Shown: one piece after another, positions 32,835 through 40,054 of the stretch | How the letters are laid out: each line of letters starts with the position of its first letter | How positions within the stretch are numbered: the first letter of the stretch is position 1 | Notes under the pieces: model-generated | What the model saw: only the letters and a program-made list of their open reading frames with translations | Database searches by the model: none | Told to the model about the DNA's origin: nothing | Assembly (NCBI RefSeq): GCF_014359565.1 | Contig: NZ_JACIZD010000007.1 | Coordinates: 1-64,000, forward strand | DNA length: 64,000 nt | Direction of reading: 5' to 3' | DNA from: Immundisolibacter sp. | Lineage (GTDB): Bacteria; Pseudomonadota; Gammaproteobacteria; Immundisolibacterales; Immundisolibacteraceae | Program-made: the position numbers and the translations under genes

Positions 32835-33123
32835 ACCTGCGGTCAGGCTTTTTTGCGTTGGCCGCCGCGCGTTGCCGTCGCGCCGTTTTCGGGTCCACCT
32901 GCAGCGGCAGGTACAGCTCCAGCCGGTCGCCGTCGGCGAGCGGCGTGTCCGCGCTGACGGCCCGTCCGAACAGGCCCAGCGTCCGGCCTTCGCTCAGCGC
33001 CAGATCGAAGGCCGCAAGCGCATCGCGGGCCGTGGCGCCGACCGGCAATTCAGCTTGAATGATCCGGTAGTCGGCCCCGTCCGGGCAGGCAACCTCGATC
33101 CGGATCCGCTCAGCGGCGGCCAT
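32833..33123 (-). CDS. ratB: RnfH/RatB ubiquitin-like-fold protein
   Basis: A 96-residue protein of the RnfH family (beta-grasp): [21 protein letters not shown], a variable middle, then [37 protein letters not shown], the family signature. The ATG at 33123 overlaps the end of ratA by 14 bases. The ratA-ratB pair next to smpB is a conserved gammaproteobacterial arrangement. The biochemical role is unclear. Confidence 0.88.
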   Translation of the reverse strand: MAAAERIRIEVACPDGADYRIIQAELPVGATARDALAAFDLALSEGRTLGLFGRAVSADTPLADGDRLELYLPLQVDPKTARRQRAAANAKKPDRR

Positions 33124-33568
33124 GCAGCGCATCCGCGCGGCGACAGAACGAATCGACCAGCCCATCCGCTACCACGCCCAGCACCGGGCCCAGCGCCATG
33201 CCCAGCAGCCGGCCGGCCAGTGCGTAGGCGATGTGAAAGCCGACCCGCGTCTGCGGCCGTGCCGCGGCTTCACCCAGTTCATCGAAGGTCCACACGGCGT
33301 GAAAGCGGCTGAACGGCCCCTCCACCAGGCGCAACTCCACGCGCCGATGCGGCTGAAGCAGATTTCGCGTGGTCAGGCGCTTGTGCAGGCCGGCCATCGC
33401 CATGTCGAGGCTGGCCAGCATGGTGGTTTCGTCCTGCTCCAGCACCCGCGCCGAGGCACACCAGGGCAGGAATTGCGGGTACGACTCGACATCGTTCACC
33501 AGGCCGAACATTTCCTCGGCCCGATGCGCCACCACCACCGACTTGCGTATTTCCCGAACCGCCGCCAT
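33110..33568 (-). CDS. ratA: RatA-type START/coenzyme-Q-binding domain protein
   Basis: A 152-residue protein with the polyketide-cyclase/START fold: [40 protein letters not shown], then [20 protein letters not shown] and [14 protein letters not shown]. RatA (YfjG) was reported to hinder 70S ribosome assembly in E. coli; relatives (Coq10) bind ubiquinone, so the true role is debated. It diverges from smpB, and ratB follows with overlap. The ATG at 33568 matches the usual family start. Confidence 0.9.
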   Translation of the reverse strand: MAAVREIRKSVVVAHRAEEMFGLVNDVESYPQFLPWCASARVLEQDETTMLASLDMAMAGLHKRLTTRNLLQPHRRVELRLVEGPFSRFHAVWTFDELGEAAARPQTRVGFHIAYALAGRLLGMALGPVLGVVADGLVDSFCRRADALHGRR

Positions 33569-33699
33569 CCGCCCTCGTACCCTCGTTGCGTGGCGACCAT
33601 GCCACCAGCGCATGATAGCGGACCGGTCCGGCCGGCCCCGGCGCGGCGTCGATCGGCCATCCCCTACAATGCCCGCCCGCTCCTGTCCGCGATCCGCCC

Positions 33700-34167
33700 A
33701 TGTCCAGCGCACCTTCCGCCACCATCATCGTCAACAAGAAGGCGCGCTTCGACTACCACCTTGAAGACCGCTTCGAGGCCGGCATCGCACTCGAAGGCTG
33801 GGAGGTCAAGAGTCTGCGCGCCGGGCGCGTGCAGCTGGTCGACAGCTACGTGATCATCAAGAACGGCGAGGCCTTCCTGCTGGGCGCCATCATCACGCCG
33901 CTGGCCACCGTGTCCACCCACTACGTGCCCGAGCCGCGGCGCACCCGCAAGCTGCTGCTGCACCGCGAGGAGCTGAACAAGCTGATCGGCGCCGTCGAGC
34001 GCAAGGGCTATACCCTGGTGGCGTTGGCCATGTACTGGAAGCGCGGCAAGTGCAAGGTGGAAATCGGCCTGGCCAAGGGCAAGCAGGCGCACGACAAGCG
34101 CGACAGCGAGCGCGACCGCGACTGGCAGCGCGAGCGGGGGCGGATATTGAAATCGTCCAAGCGATAG
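33700..34167 (+). CDS. smpB: SsrA-binding protein
   Basis: SmpB carries alanyl-tmRNA into stalled ribosomes. The 155-residue protein has the oligonucleotide-binding barrel ([60 protein letters not shown]) and the basic C-terminal tail ([20 protein letters not shown]...ILKSSKR) that enters the mRNA channel. A TACAAT -10 box lies at 33665-33670. The tmRNA gene is 130 bases downstream. Confidence 0.97.
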   Translation: MSSAPSATIIVNKKARFDYHLEDRFEAGIALEGWEVKSLRAGRVQLVDSYVIIKNGEAFLLGAIITPLATVSTHYVPEPRRTRKLLLHREELNKLIGAVERKGYTLVALAMYWKRGKCKVEIGLAKGKQAHDKRDSERDRDWQRERGRILKSSKR

Positions 34168-34186
34168 GGGGATGTCGTCGGAGCAC

Positions 34187-34221
34187 TGTGGGAGCCCGGC
34201 TGTGCCGGGCGATGATGGCGC
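34187..34221 (+). repeat. Family-C REP hairpin
   Basis: TGTGGGAG head followed by GCCCGGC-TGT-GCCGGGC and GATGATGGCGC, nearly identical to 27311-27340. It lies between smpB and ssrA. Confidence 0.8.
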
Positions 34222-34298
34222 GTTTCCTGGGCGCGGAAAATGTTTTGTCTGGCCGGGAACCGCAACCAGGCGTACTATGTCTTACACACCGATCACAT

Positions 34299-34657
34299 GG
34301 GGGCGACCTGGCTTCGACGTGGGTTGCGAAACCTGAGGTGCATGCCGAGGTGCAGTGACCTCGTAAATCACTCTGCAAAACTTTAGTTGCCAACGACGAC
34401 AACTACGCACTCGCTGCTTAAAACCCAGTAGGGTGCCGTCTGACCGGATGTGCTTGTGCGTTCGGGGTTCAGGCGTCGACACACACAAGCTCGCGGCAAG
34501 GCAGGCCTGGGGCCGACCCGCTAAAACCTTTCAGGATCGCTGGCTGTTTTCCCTGCCCGTCGGGTAGCAGCCGGCTAAAATAATAGACTGGGATAAGCAT
34601 GTAGAGCCAACGGCAGAGGACTTGCGGACGCGGGTTCGATTCCCGCCGCCTCCACCA
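34299..34657 (+). ncRNA. ssrA: tmRNA
   Basis: About 359 bases. The 5' end GGGGGCGACCTGGCTTCGACG pairs with the 3' acceptor CGCCTCC followed by ACCA at 34657. The T-arm GGGTTCGATTCCC precedes it. The tag reading frame at 34389-34421 encodes A-NDDNYALAA followed by TAA, the standard degradation tag with Asp in place of Glu at the fourth position. The encoded CCA end is complete. smpB lies immediately upstream. The 3' end appears to be the attachment site of the island that follows. Confidence 0.96.
34625..34644 (+). other. Left attachment repeat (tmRNA 3' end)
   Basis: CGGACGCGGGTTCGATTCCC within the tmRNA T-arm. The same 20 bases with one change (CGGACGCGGCTTCGATTCCC) recur at 41349-41368. 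tmRNA 3' ends are common integrase targets. Confidence 0.65.
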
Positions 34658-34661
34658 TCTC

Positions 34662-34696
34662 AAAAACCCCAACCGTTCGCGGTTGGGGTTTTTTCT
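34662..34696 (+). terminator. Rho-independent terminator of ssrA
   Basis: CCCCAACCG, a TTCG tetraloop and CGGTTGGGG form a nine-base-pair stem, followed by six Ts. It begins a few bases after the tmRNA CCA end. Confidence 0.92.
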
Positions 34697-34734
34697 TGCC
34701 CGATCGCGCCGGCTCCCGCGTGTTGTCGGGGGTT

Positions 34735-35005
34735 CCTCGGAGATGTCGGCCGACGGTGTCCCCAAGGCCACGTTGACGTTTTCGGCATGCCAGCATGCAA
34801 GCAGAACATGCTTGAAGTCGGTCGTCCCGAGCTTGGCGAATGTTGGCGCGGTGGTTGCGAGCAACCCTTTTGCGTCAGCAACGCTGTGGAGTGTTGGATA
34901 TGCATACTCCTTGTGGATGGCGATGCTCGCGCCGTTGCCCAGAAGGAGGGTGCTCTAACTTTCTGCGCTGACCGAGGACCAAGCCTGAATATCAACTCTG
35001 CCCAT
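34735..35005 (-). pseudogene. Remnant of a DUF4917/SIR2-like gene
   Basis: Reading the minus strand from the ATG at 35005 gives MGRVDIQAWSSVSAES, an in-frame TAG (codon 17), then STLLLGNGASIAIHKEYAYP, LATTAPTFAKLGTTDFKHVL and LACWHAENVNVALG. The LLLGNGASIA and TTDF...LACWHAENVN pattern resembles the N-terminus of DUF4917 family proteins, which I recall as related to SIR2-like folds in defence contexts. The similarity stops about where the ssrA terminator begins, so the 3' part of the gene is missing. The assignment is from memory and moderate; the stop and truncation are plain. Nothing else is seen between 34700 and 35058. Confidence 0.5.
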
Positions 35006-35057
35006 AATTTTCACAAGTCGTCATTGTGGGTTGATTTCGCCACGCGAATCCCCACCG

Positions 35058-35276
35058 CTATGCAACCCAACCCATGCCACACGATCCGGTCTCGTGCAGC
35101 CATTCGTGGCCGCACACCTTGCCGCGGTAGTAAACTTCATCGGCAGCGCCCATCATCGACGAGACCCTTCTGTCGTCCTTGTATTCGAGATTGGCATGAG
35201 GCTTGGTGCTTCGCGCTGCACATACCAGGGCATTGCAGTCAGCGCACATCGGCGCGGGTGGTCTCGTATCAGCCAT
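35058..35276 (-). CDS. Small zinc-ribbon-like protein, function unknown
   Basis: A protein of about 72 residues from the ATG at 35276 (77 from a GTG at 35291 that lies three bases after the stop of the upstream gene). It has two cysteine/histidine clusters: MCADCNALVCAAR and VCGHEWLHETGSCGMG, which together resemble a zinc ribbon. Codon position and spacing suggest it is translated with the DUF262 gene. I do not recognise a named family. It may be an accessory factor of the restriction-like protein. Confidence 0.6.
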   Translation of the reverse strand: MADTRPPAPMCADCNALVCAARSTKPHANLEYKDDRRVSSMMGAADEVYYRGKVCGHEWLHETGSCGMGWVA

Positions 35277-35294
35277 GGTGATTGCGCTCACACA

Positions 35295-37133
35295 TCAAAC
35301 GTCAATTGGCGTCGTCTTCCAAACATCCTGCGCCAAGGCAATGAGCATTGCGTGGCGCTTCTCGATGGACACCGCATTCCAGTTGGGGAAGGCTTCCAGC
35401 TTGGCGTTGATCCGCGAGATGGACGTGTTTTGCCCGACGTCGGTCAGCGCCACCAGACTGCGGGTCAGGTAGTTACCGCTCTTTCCGTACTCGGCCTGCT
35501 TAGCCTTGTAGAAGTCATTGCCCGCGACGATGTTGATGGGCTTTTCCAGCAAGGTCAGATTGCCGAGGCGATTCTTGTAGTCGTCGTAGACCGCATTCGG
35601 GTTTTCTGCCGCCCACGTTGCACGCAGTTCCGCCTTCGGGTTGTCGGGCAGGATGTGCTCGATCTCCAGCTTGGTGAAGGGCTCCAGACTGCCCGCGGTC
35701 TTGAGGCCGCTGAACGCCATCTCGACGTGCTGGGTCAGCCGTGCCAGCAAGTAACGTGTGCGGTACTGCTGCATTGAATACAGCGTGAAGCGCTTGAGGG
35801 CGTCGGCGAGTTCTTGCGACTTGCTTTCCATATTCTTCTCGAAGCGGTCGGCGACGAAGGCGTTGAGCTGAACCTTTTGCTTCACCGGATCAGTCGTCTC
35901 CGCAATCGCGCGGAGCTCGTCGGCCCATTGAGAGAAGCTGCGTTCCAGATCCTTGGTCGGCGTCTTGGTGAAGATGTAGTAGAAGAGGAAGCTCTCCAGC
36001 TGCGCCACGAAGTGGTCGAACAACGGCTTCGGAAAGTTCGCCGCTGCCAGCAGCAAGACGTAGTGCAAGCTGAACGCGCCGCCGGCCAACCGCTTGAGAC
36101 TGTCCATTGCCAGACTGGGCTTGCCGTCATTACCCAGCCCGTTGGCAAAGGCCAGGTAGTGCTCGACGTTGCGGATCACCTTGCGGACGAACTCGAAGGG
36201 TTTGCCTGCGTAGTCGCACAGCGCCGCGTTGTCCTTGGCGATGAACCAGTCGTAGATCTCGTCCTCGCGTACCACCGCGTCGCCGCGCTCGTTCTTGATG
36301 ATGTAGTTGGCCATCAGGAAGTAGCGCAGGAAGCGCAGCGGCTTTTCCTTCTCCTTCTCCAGCGGCTTGGTGATCTTCTTCCACTCGTCTTTGAGCTGAG
36401 TGAACTGAGCCTGCTTGACCTGCGTGAACAGCAGGTTCTTGAGCAAGTCCATCGGATTCAGACCTACGCCACGCTCGTTGATGGTCTCGAAAATCTTCAG
36501 GGCGCTGCTGACGTCGGTGGAGATCTGGATGAACACCACGTAGTTGGCCAGATAGCCCCAGTATTTCTTCAGCTTGGATGCGTCGTCGTAGTTGTCCTTC
36601 AAGTAGCTGTATAGGGTGCTGTAGGCGTTGACCAGATTTTCAAGCGACCCGAAGCTCGTGATACCTGCGGCTTGAATGCCCGCGCGCACGGCCTGCGGGT
36701 CAGAGTCCAGTTCCACCAGCTTGGCCATCACTTCGCCCGCGCTTTCGTAACGTGGCTCCAGCTTCAGGTTGGTGTGCACCTCGCCGTCGCTGTCCACATA
36801 GCTGGTCGAGATCAACCCGGAAATCATCTGCCGTTGCTGCGGCTCGCCCTGGAATAAATGCTTCAGCGCACACAACAGCAGGAAGAAAGTGGTCAGGCGT
36901 TGCTGGCCGTCGATCACCTCGTAATGGGTCTTCTGCTCGGTGGGTGATACCAGAACGGTGCCGATGAAATACTGCCGCGCCGTGCCAGCATCGATCTGCT
37001 CGCCGATGTCCTCCAGCAGCTGATGCACTTCCTTGTCGGTCCAGACGTACTCGCGCTGGTAGTCCGGAACGATGTAGAAGCACTCCCGGAATGCTTCCCC
37101 GATGCTGTATTGGTGGTTTTCGATGCGTGCCAT
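35295..37133 (-). CDS. DUF262-DUF1524 protein (GmrSD-like restriction/defence protein)
   Basis: A 612-residue protein with the two halves of GmrSD-type systems. The N-terminal DUF262 domain is ParB/Srx-like and predicted to hydrolyse nucleotides, with IVPDYQREYVW and the signature IDGQQRLTTF at residues 74-83. The C-terminal DUF1524 HNH-type nuclease has KLEIEHILPDNP and NRLGNLTLLEKPIN. Such proteins cut modified phage DNA (GmrSD, BrxU) or sense other DNA modifications (SspE). Key motifs look intact. A GAAGGAAG site precedes the ATG. The IS3 element lies 61 bases upstream and may have displaced the original promoter. Confidence 0.88.
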   Translation of the reverse strand: MARIENHQYSIGEAFRECFYIVPDYQREYVWTDKEVHQLLEDIGEQIDAGTARQYFIGTVLVSPTEQKTHYEVIDGQQRLTTFFLLLCALKHLFQGEPQQRQMISGLISTSYVDSDGEVHTNLKLEPRYESAGEVMAKLVELDSDPQAVRAGIQAAGITSFGSLENLVNAYSTLYSYLKDNYDDASKLKKYWGYLANYVVFIQISTDVSSALKIFETINERGVGLNPMDLLKNLLFTQVKQAQFTQLKDEWKKITKPLEKEKEKPLRFLRYFLMANYIIKNERGDAVVREDEIYDWFIAKDNAALCDYAGKPFEFVRKVIRNVEHYLAFANGLGNDGKPSLAMDSLKRLAGGAFSLHYVLLLAAANFPKPLFDHFVAQLESFLFYYIFTKTPTKDLERSFSQWADELRAIAETTDPVKQKVQLNAFVADRFEKNMESKSQELADALKRFTLYSMQQYRTRYLLARLTQHVEMAFSGLKTAGSLEPFTKLEIEHILPDNPKAELRATWAAENPNAVYDDYKNRLGNLTLLEKPINIVAGNDFYKAKQAEYGKSGNYLTRSLVALTDVGQNTSISRINAKLEAFPNWNAVSIEKRHAMLIALAQDVWKTTPIDV

Positions 37134-37199
37134 CTTCTTCCTTCTTCCTTCTTCAAATTGTGCTGCGCAAAGCGACGAACTGGTTACTCGGGCCGGGTT

Positions 37200-38081
37200 C
37201 TACCCCGAAATCACGGACGGTTGTGAAAGGGTTGAGAACTTCTGATCCTGCCTGGCGACCCTTCGCCGCATCCTCGGGTTGTGGAACCGCTCGATGTATT
37301 CGAACACATCAGCCCGTGCGGCATCGAGCGTCGGGTACGTCATGCGGTGGTTGAGCATGCCAAAGAAGCCTTCGCATGCTGCGTTGTCCCCGCAGTGGCC
37401 CACCGCGCTCATCGAGCACACCAGCCCGTTGGCCGCCACGTAACGCTGGTAGTCGCCGCTTTGGAACTGGCTGCCCCGATCGGAGTGCAGGATCGTTGGG
37501 TGGCTGTTTTGGCGCTTCCAGACAGCCATCTGCACGGCCCGGATCACCCTCTGCCGGTCCTGGCGGTGGTGCATCGACCACCCCACGATCCGTTGGTCGA
37601 ACAGGTCCAGCACGATGCACAGGTACAGCTTGCCCTGGTGGGTCTTGATCTGGGTGATGTCGGTGACCCACTTGGTCTGCGGCTCCAATGCAGTGAAGTC
37701 CCGCTCCAGCAGGTTGCGCACGCCCGGCGGCGTCAGCGCCGGCTGGCTGCGCTGACCGCGCCGCTTCGGCCGAGGCCAGCCCTGCAGGCCATCGGCCGCC
37801 ATCAAGCGCGCTACCCGGTTCGGGCTCGCTGACTCGCCTTCCTCGGCAAGATCTTCCTGCATGCGACCCGCGCCCAGCGTGCCCCGGCTGTCCTCGTGCA
37901 GCTCACGGATCCGGCCGAGCAAGCGCTGGTTGTCGAGCTGTCGGGCACTGGGCAGGCGCTTGCTCCAGTCGTAGTAACCGCTGGCCGATACCCGCAGGCA
38001 ACGGCACATCAGTCGAACCGGAAACTCATCGCGGCAACGTTCGATCACCTGATACCTCAGGATGATCCCTTGGCAAAGAAC
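37200..38081 (-). CDS. IS3-family transposase OrfB (DDE integrase core)
   Basis: This part carries the HTH_21-like linker ([20 protein letters not shown]) and the rve integrase core, with catalytic residues visible as [10 protein letters not shown] (Asp), LHSDRGSQF (Asp) and [11 protein letters not shown] (Glu). It ends [20 protein letters not shown] followed by PSVISG. The open frame reaches back to 38249 and overlaps orfA, and no good start codon is present, so the active transposase is probably an OrfAB fusion made by frameshifting near the T-run at about 38095-38100. The upper coordinate is approximate. Confidence 0.85.
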   Translation of the reverse strand, partial: VLCQGIILRYQVIERCRDEFPVRLMCRCLRVSASGYYDWSKRLPSARQLDNQRLLGRIRELHEDSRGTLGAGRMQEDLAEEGESASPNRVARLMAADGLQGWPRPKRRGQRSQPALTPPGVRNLLERDFTALEPQTKWVTDITQIKTHQGKLYLCIVLDLFDQRIVGWSMHHRQDRQRVIRAVQMAVWKRQNSHPTILHSDRGSQFQSGDYQRYVAANGLVCSMSAVGHCGDNAACEGFFGMLNHRMTYPTLDAARADVFEYIERFHNPRMRRRVARQDQKFSTLSQPSVISG

Positions 38082-38329
38082 GTCGCCGCTTCTGGCAAAA
38101 AATCCCGCTCCTTCTTCACCCGGGCCAGTTCCTCGTCCCGGGGCGTTCCGGTACCGCCGAAGGCGACCTTGCCCTGACTCTGGGCCTCCCGCCTCCAGCG
38201 GGTCAGCAGGGTGTCCCGGATCCCAAGCTCCCGGGCCACCTGGGCACAACTGACGCCCGGCTGGCTCGCCTGCTCAACTGCACCGCGCTTGAACTCCGCA
38301 CTGAACTTCCTTCGCTTCGACATGAACAC
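38057..38329 (-). CDS. IS3-family OrfA (helix-turn-helix)
   Basis: A 90-residue protein with the HTH_Tnp_1 domain: [20 protein letters not shown], then [24 protein letters not shown] and a leucine-zipper-like tail ([20 protein letters not shown]). It provides DNA binding for the transposase and overlaps orfB by the usual margin. Confidence 0.88.
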   Translation of the reverse strand: MFMSKRRKFSAEFKRGAVEQASQPGVSCAQVARELGIRDTLLTRWRREAQSQGKVAFGGTGTPRDEELARVKKERDFLPEAATFFAKGSS

Positions 38330-38392
38330 TCCTCATGGCCTCGATCGGCCTTCTCGTAAGTGTCCGTGAAAACGGGGTGAACCCAGACGCGG

Positions 38393-39517
38393 CTACTCCG
38401 GCAGATCGTTCAGTTTATAGCTGGTGCTGCGCCCGCCCGCATTCGATTTCCGCAGCACGCCCCGCGCAAGCAGGTCGTTGATGTCGCGCAGCGCCGTGTC
38501 CGGCGAGCACTTGGCAATGGCCGCCCACTTGCTGCTGGTGAGTTTGCCTTCGAAGCCGTCGAGCAGCTGGTTCAGCAACTTCACCTGTCGCTCGTTCAGT
38601 GGTGTGGTCGCCCAGCGCTGCCAGAACCGCGCCTTGGTCAGTACGGCGTCGAGCGTGTGCTGTGCCTGATCGACGGCGCGATGGAGCGTGTCGAGGAACC
38701 AGGCAAGCCACTCGGTGACGTCCATCGACCTTTTTTGGGTCCGCTCCAGGATGTCGTAGTAGGCCTTGCGTTCGCGCTGGATCTGCGCCGACAGGCTGTA
38801 GAAGCGTTGCGGGCTGCCGTCGGCGCGTGCCAGTAGCAGATCGCCGATGGCACGGGCGATACGGCCATTGCCGTCGTCGAACGGGTGCAAGGTGACGAAC
38901 CACAGGTGGCCAAGCCCGGCCTTGAGCAGCGGCGGGGCGTTCGATACGCCATTGACCCAGTCGAGGAATCGGCTTGTTTCGGCTTCAAGGCGATCGGCCG
39001 GCGGTGCCTCGAAATGCACCTTCTGGCGGCCGATGGGGCCAGACACCACCTGCATAGGGCCGCTGGCATCGTCGCGCCAGGCGCCAACCTTGATCTTGGC
39101 AAGGCCGGAGTAGCCGGTGGGAAACAGCGCGGCATGCCAGCCGAACAGCCGCTCCCGCGACACCGGTGCATGACAGTTGGTGGTGGCATCGAGCACCATC
39201 TCGACCACGCCCTCGACGTGCCGATCCACCGGGGCCAGGGCGCCGATGTCCACGCCCAATCGGCGCGCGATGCTCGAACGCACCGATTCGACGTTGAGCT
39301 GCTCGCCCTCGATCTCGCTGGTCTTGACCACGTCCTCGGTGAGCGCGGCCAGGCTGGCCTGATCGCGCAGCGCCATGCCCACGTCGGCCAGACGGCCCAT
39401 CAAGAGCCCCTGGGCGCGACTGACCTCGGCCATTGGGCCGGCCAGCGCTGCCAGGTCGAAGTGCCAGTTCGGCCAGTCGCTCGCCTGCCAGATGTACTTG
39501 TAATCTCCGCTATTCAT
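38393..39517 (-). CDS. Fic-domain AMP-transferase with N-terminal inhibitory motif
   Basis: Fic proteins usually transfer AMP to target proteins. The 374-residue protein has an N-terminal DUF4172-like region (YIWQASDWPNWHFDLAAL), a class II inhibitory motif (TSEIEGE, residues 66-72), the Fic active site HPFDDGNGRIAR (H211) and a C-terminal winged-helix region (SSKWAAIAKCSPDTALRDIN, DLLARGVLRKS) that may bind DNA. The active-site and inhibitory glutamate residues are intact, so it should be an auto-inhibited, regulatable enzyme. The start codon lies in the loop of a perfect inverted repeat. The IS3 element begins nine bases after its stop. Confidence 0.92.
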   Translation of the reverse strand: MNSGDYKYIWQASDWPNWHFDLAALAGPMAEVSRAQGLLMGRLADVGMALRDQASLAALTEDVVKTSEIEGEQLNVESVRSSIARRLGVDIGALAPVDRHVEGVVEMVLDATTNCHAPVSRERLFGWHAALFPTGYSGLAKIKVGAWRDDASGPMQVVSGPIGRQKVHFEAPPADRLEAETSRFLDWVNGVSNAPPLLKAGLGHLWFVTLHPFDDGNGRIARAIGDLLLARADGSPQRFYSLSAQIQRERKAYYDILERTQKRSMDVTEWLAWFLDTLHRAVDQAQHTLDAVLTKARFWQRWATTPLNERQVKLLNQLLDGFEGKLTSSKWAAIAKCSPDTALRDINDLLARGVLRKSNAGGRSTSYKLNDLPE

Positions 39518-39526
39518 GCGGAGATT
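39502..39526 (-). promoter_or_regulatory. Inverted repeat around the fic start codon
   Basis: AATCTCCGC and GCGGAGATT form perfect nine-base arms (39502-39510, 39518-39526) with the seven-base loop containing the fic ATG. It could be an mRNA hairpin that limits translation or an operator for autoregulation by the winged-helix part of Fic. Confidence 0.5.
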
Positions 39527-39662
39527 GTGGGCCGCAATCCCCGCATGCGCAAGTTATTCGCCGCATGTTGTGCGGTGATAGAGGGCGCCATTCGCCGCAC
39601 CACGGGCTGTCTTGCCCCGGAATGGGTGTAAATGGGTGCCTGTTTGGAGGCGAGCCCCACCT

Positions 39663-39786
39663 TATATTTCCCGATCGGGAAATATATTGCCAAGCCACGG
39701 CCTACGCACACGCAACATTCCCGATCGGTAAATATCGATTGCCCAGAGGCCGGTTGTGGTTGATAATTTCCCGAACGGGAAACTTG
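39663..39786 (+). promoter_or_regulatory. Three HipB-type operators upstream of hipBA
   Basis: A 24-base perfect palindrome centred on TTTCCCGATCGGGAAA (39663-39686), a weaker copy TTCCCGATCGGTAAA (39718-39732) and TTTCCCGAACGGGAAA (39767-39782), spaced about 50 bases apart and ending eight bases before hipB. HipB-type antitoxins bind such palindromes to repress hipBA. The remaining 39527-39660 stretch between fic and hipB shows a small CCGCA/TGCGG repeat and no gene. Confidence 0.72.
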
Positions 39787-39793
39787 AAAAGCC

Positions 39794-40054
39794 ATGACAT
39801 CCATTCGATCACCTCAACAACTCGGCGACGCAGTTCGTGTCGCTCGCAAGCAGCTCGGGTTGACTCAGCCCCAGTTGGCCCTGGCGGCAGGGGTTGGTGT
39901 GCGCTTCATCGTCGACCTTGAAGCTGGCAAGCCCACCTTGCGACTGGAAAACGTGCTGCGGGTCATCGATGCCCTGGGTGGGGAGATCCAGTTGAGCGGA
40001 TTGCCCTGCGTTGCGGCCGACGATCGAAGTGAGGGCAGCGACCATGGCGCCTGA
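39794..40054 (+). CDS. hipB: HipB-like antitoxin (XRE helix-turn-helix)
   Basis: An 86-residue DNA-binding protein: LGDAVRVARKQLGLTQPQLA, then LAAGVGVRFIVDLEAGKPTL, a Cro/C1-type helix-turn-helix followed by the HipB-like stretch RLENVLRVIDALGGEIQL. It overlaps hipA by 11 bases. By family, it represses the operon through the upstream palindromes and inhibits HipA. Confidence 0.9.
   Translation: MTSIRSPQQLGDAVRVARKQLGLTQPQLALAAGVGVRFIVDLEAGKPTLRLENVLRVIDALGGEIQLSGLPCVAADDRSEGSDHGA

Larger units (their letters stand above)
37195..38384 (-). mobile_element. IS3-family insertion sequence
   Basis: About 1190 bases bounded by imperfect inverted repeats that read inward as GGGTTCTACCCCGAAATCAC (37195 on) and GGGTTCACCCCGTTTTCACG (38384 backwards), both continuing GGAC. 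It contains orfA and orfB in the usual overlapping arrangement. I see no flanking target duplication. It sits between fic and the DUF262 gene, all on the minus strand. Confidence 0.85.

Noticed and set aside
34469-34864. A 131-codon minus-strand frame ending inside ssrA (contains RRRESNPRP)
   Set aside because: The RRRESNPRP string is the familiar false translation antisense to a tRNA-like 3' end. Only its upstream part, past the terminator, overlaps the DUF4917-like remnant described separately.
37195-38384. Using the IS3 element as the vehicle of the island
   Set aside because: It is a simple insertion between fic and the DUF262 gene; the attachment repeats lie far outside its ends.
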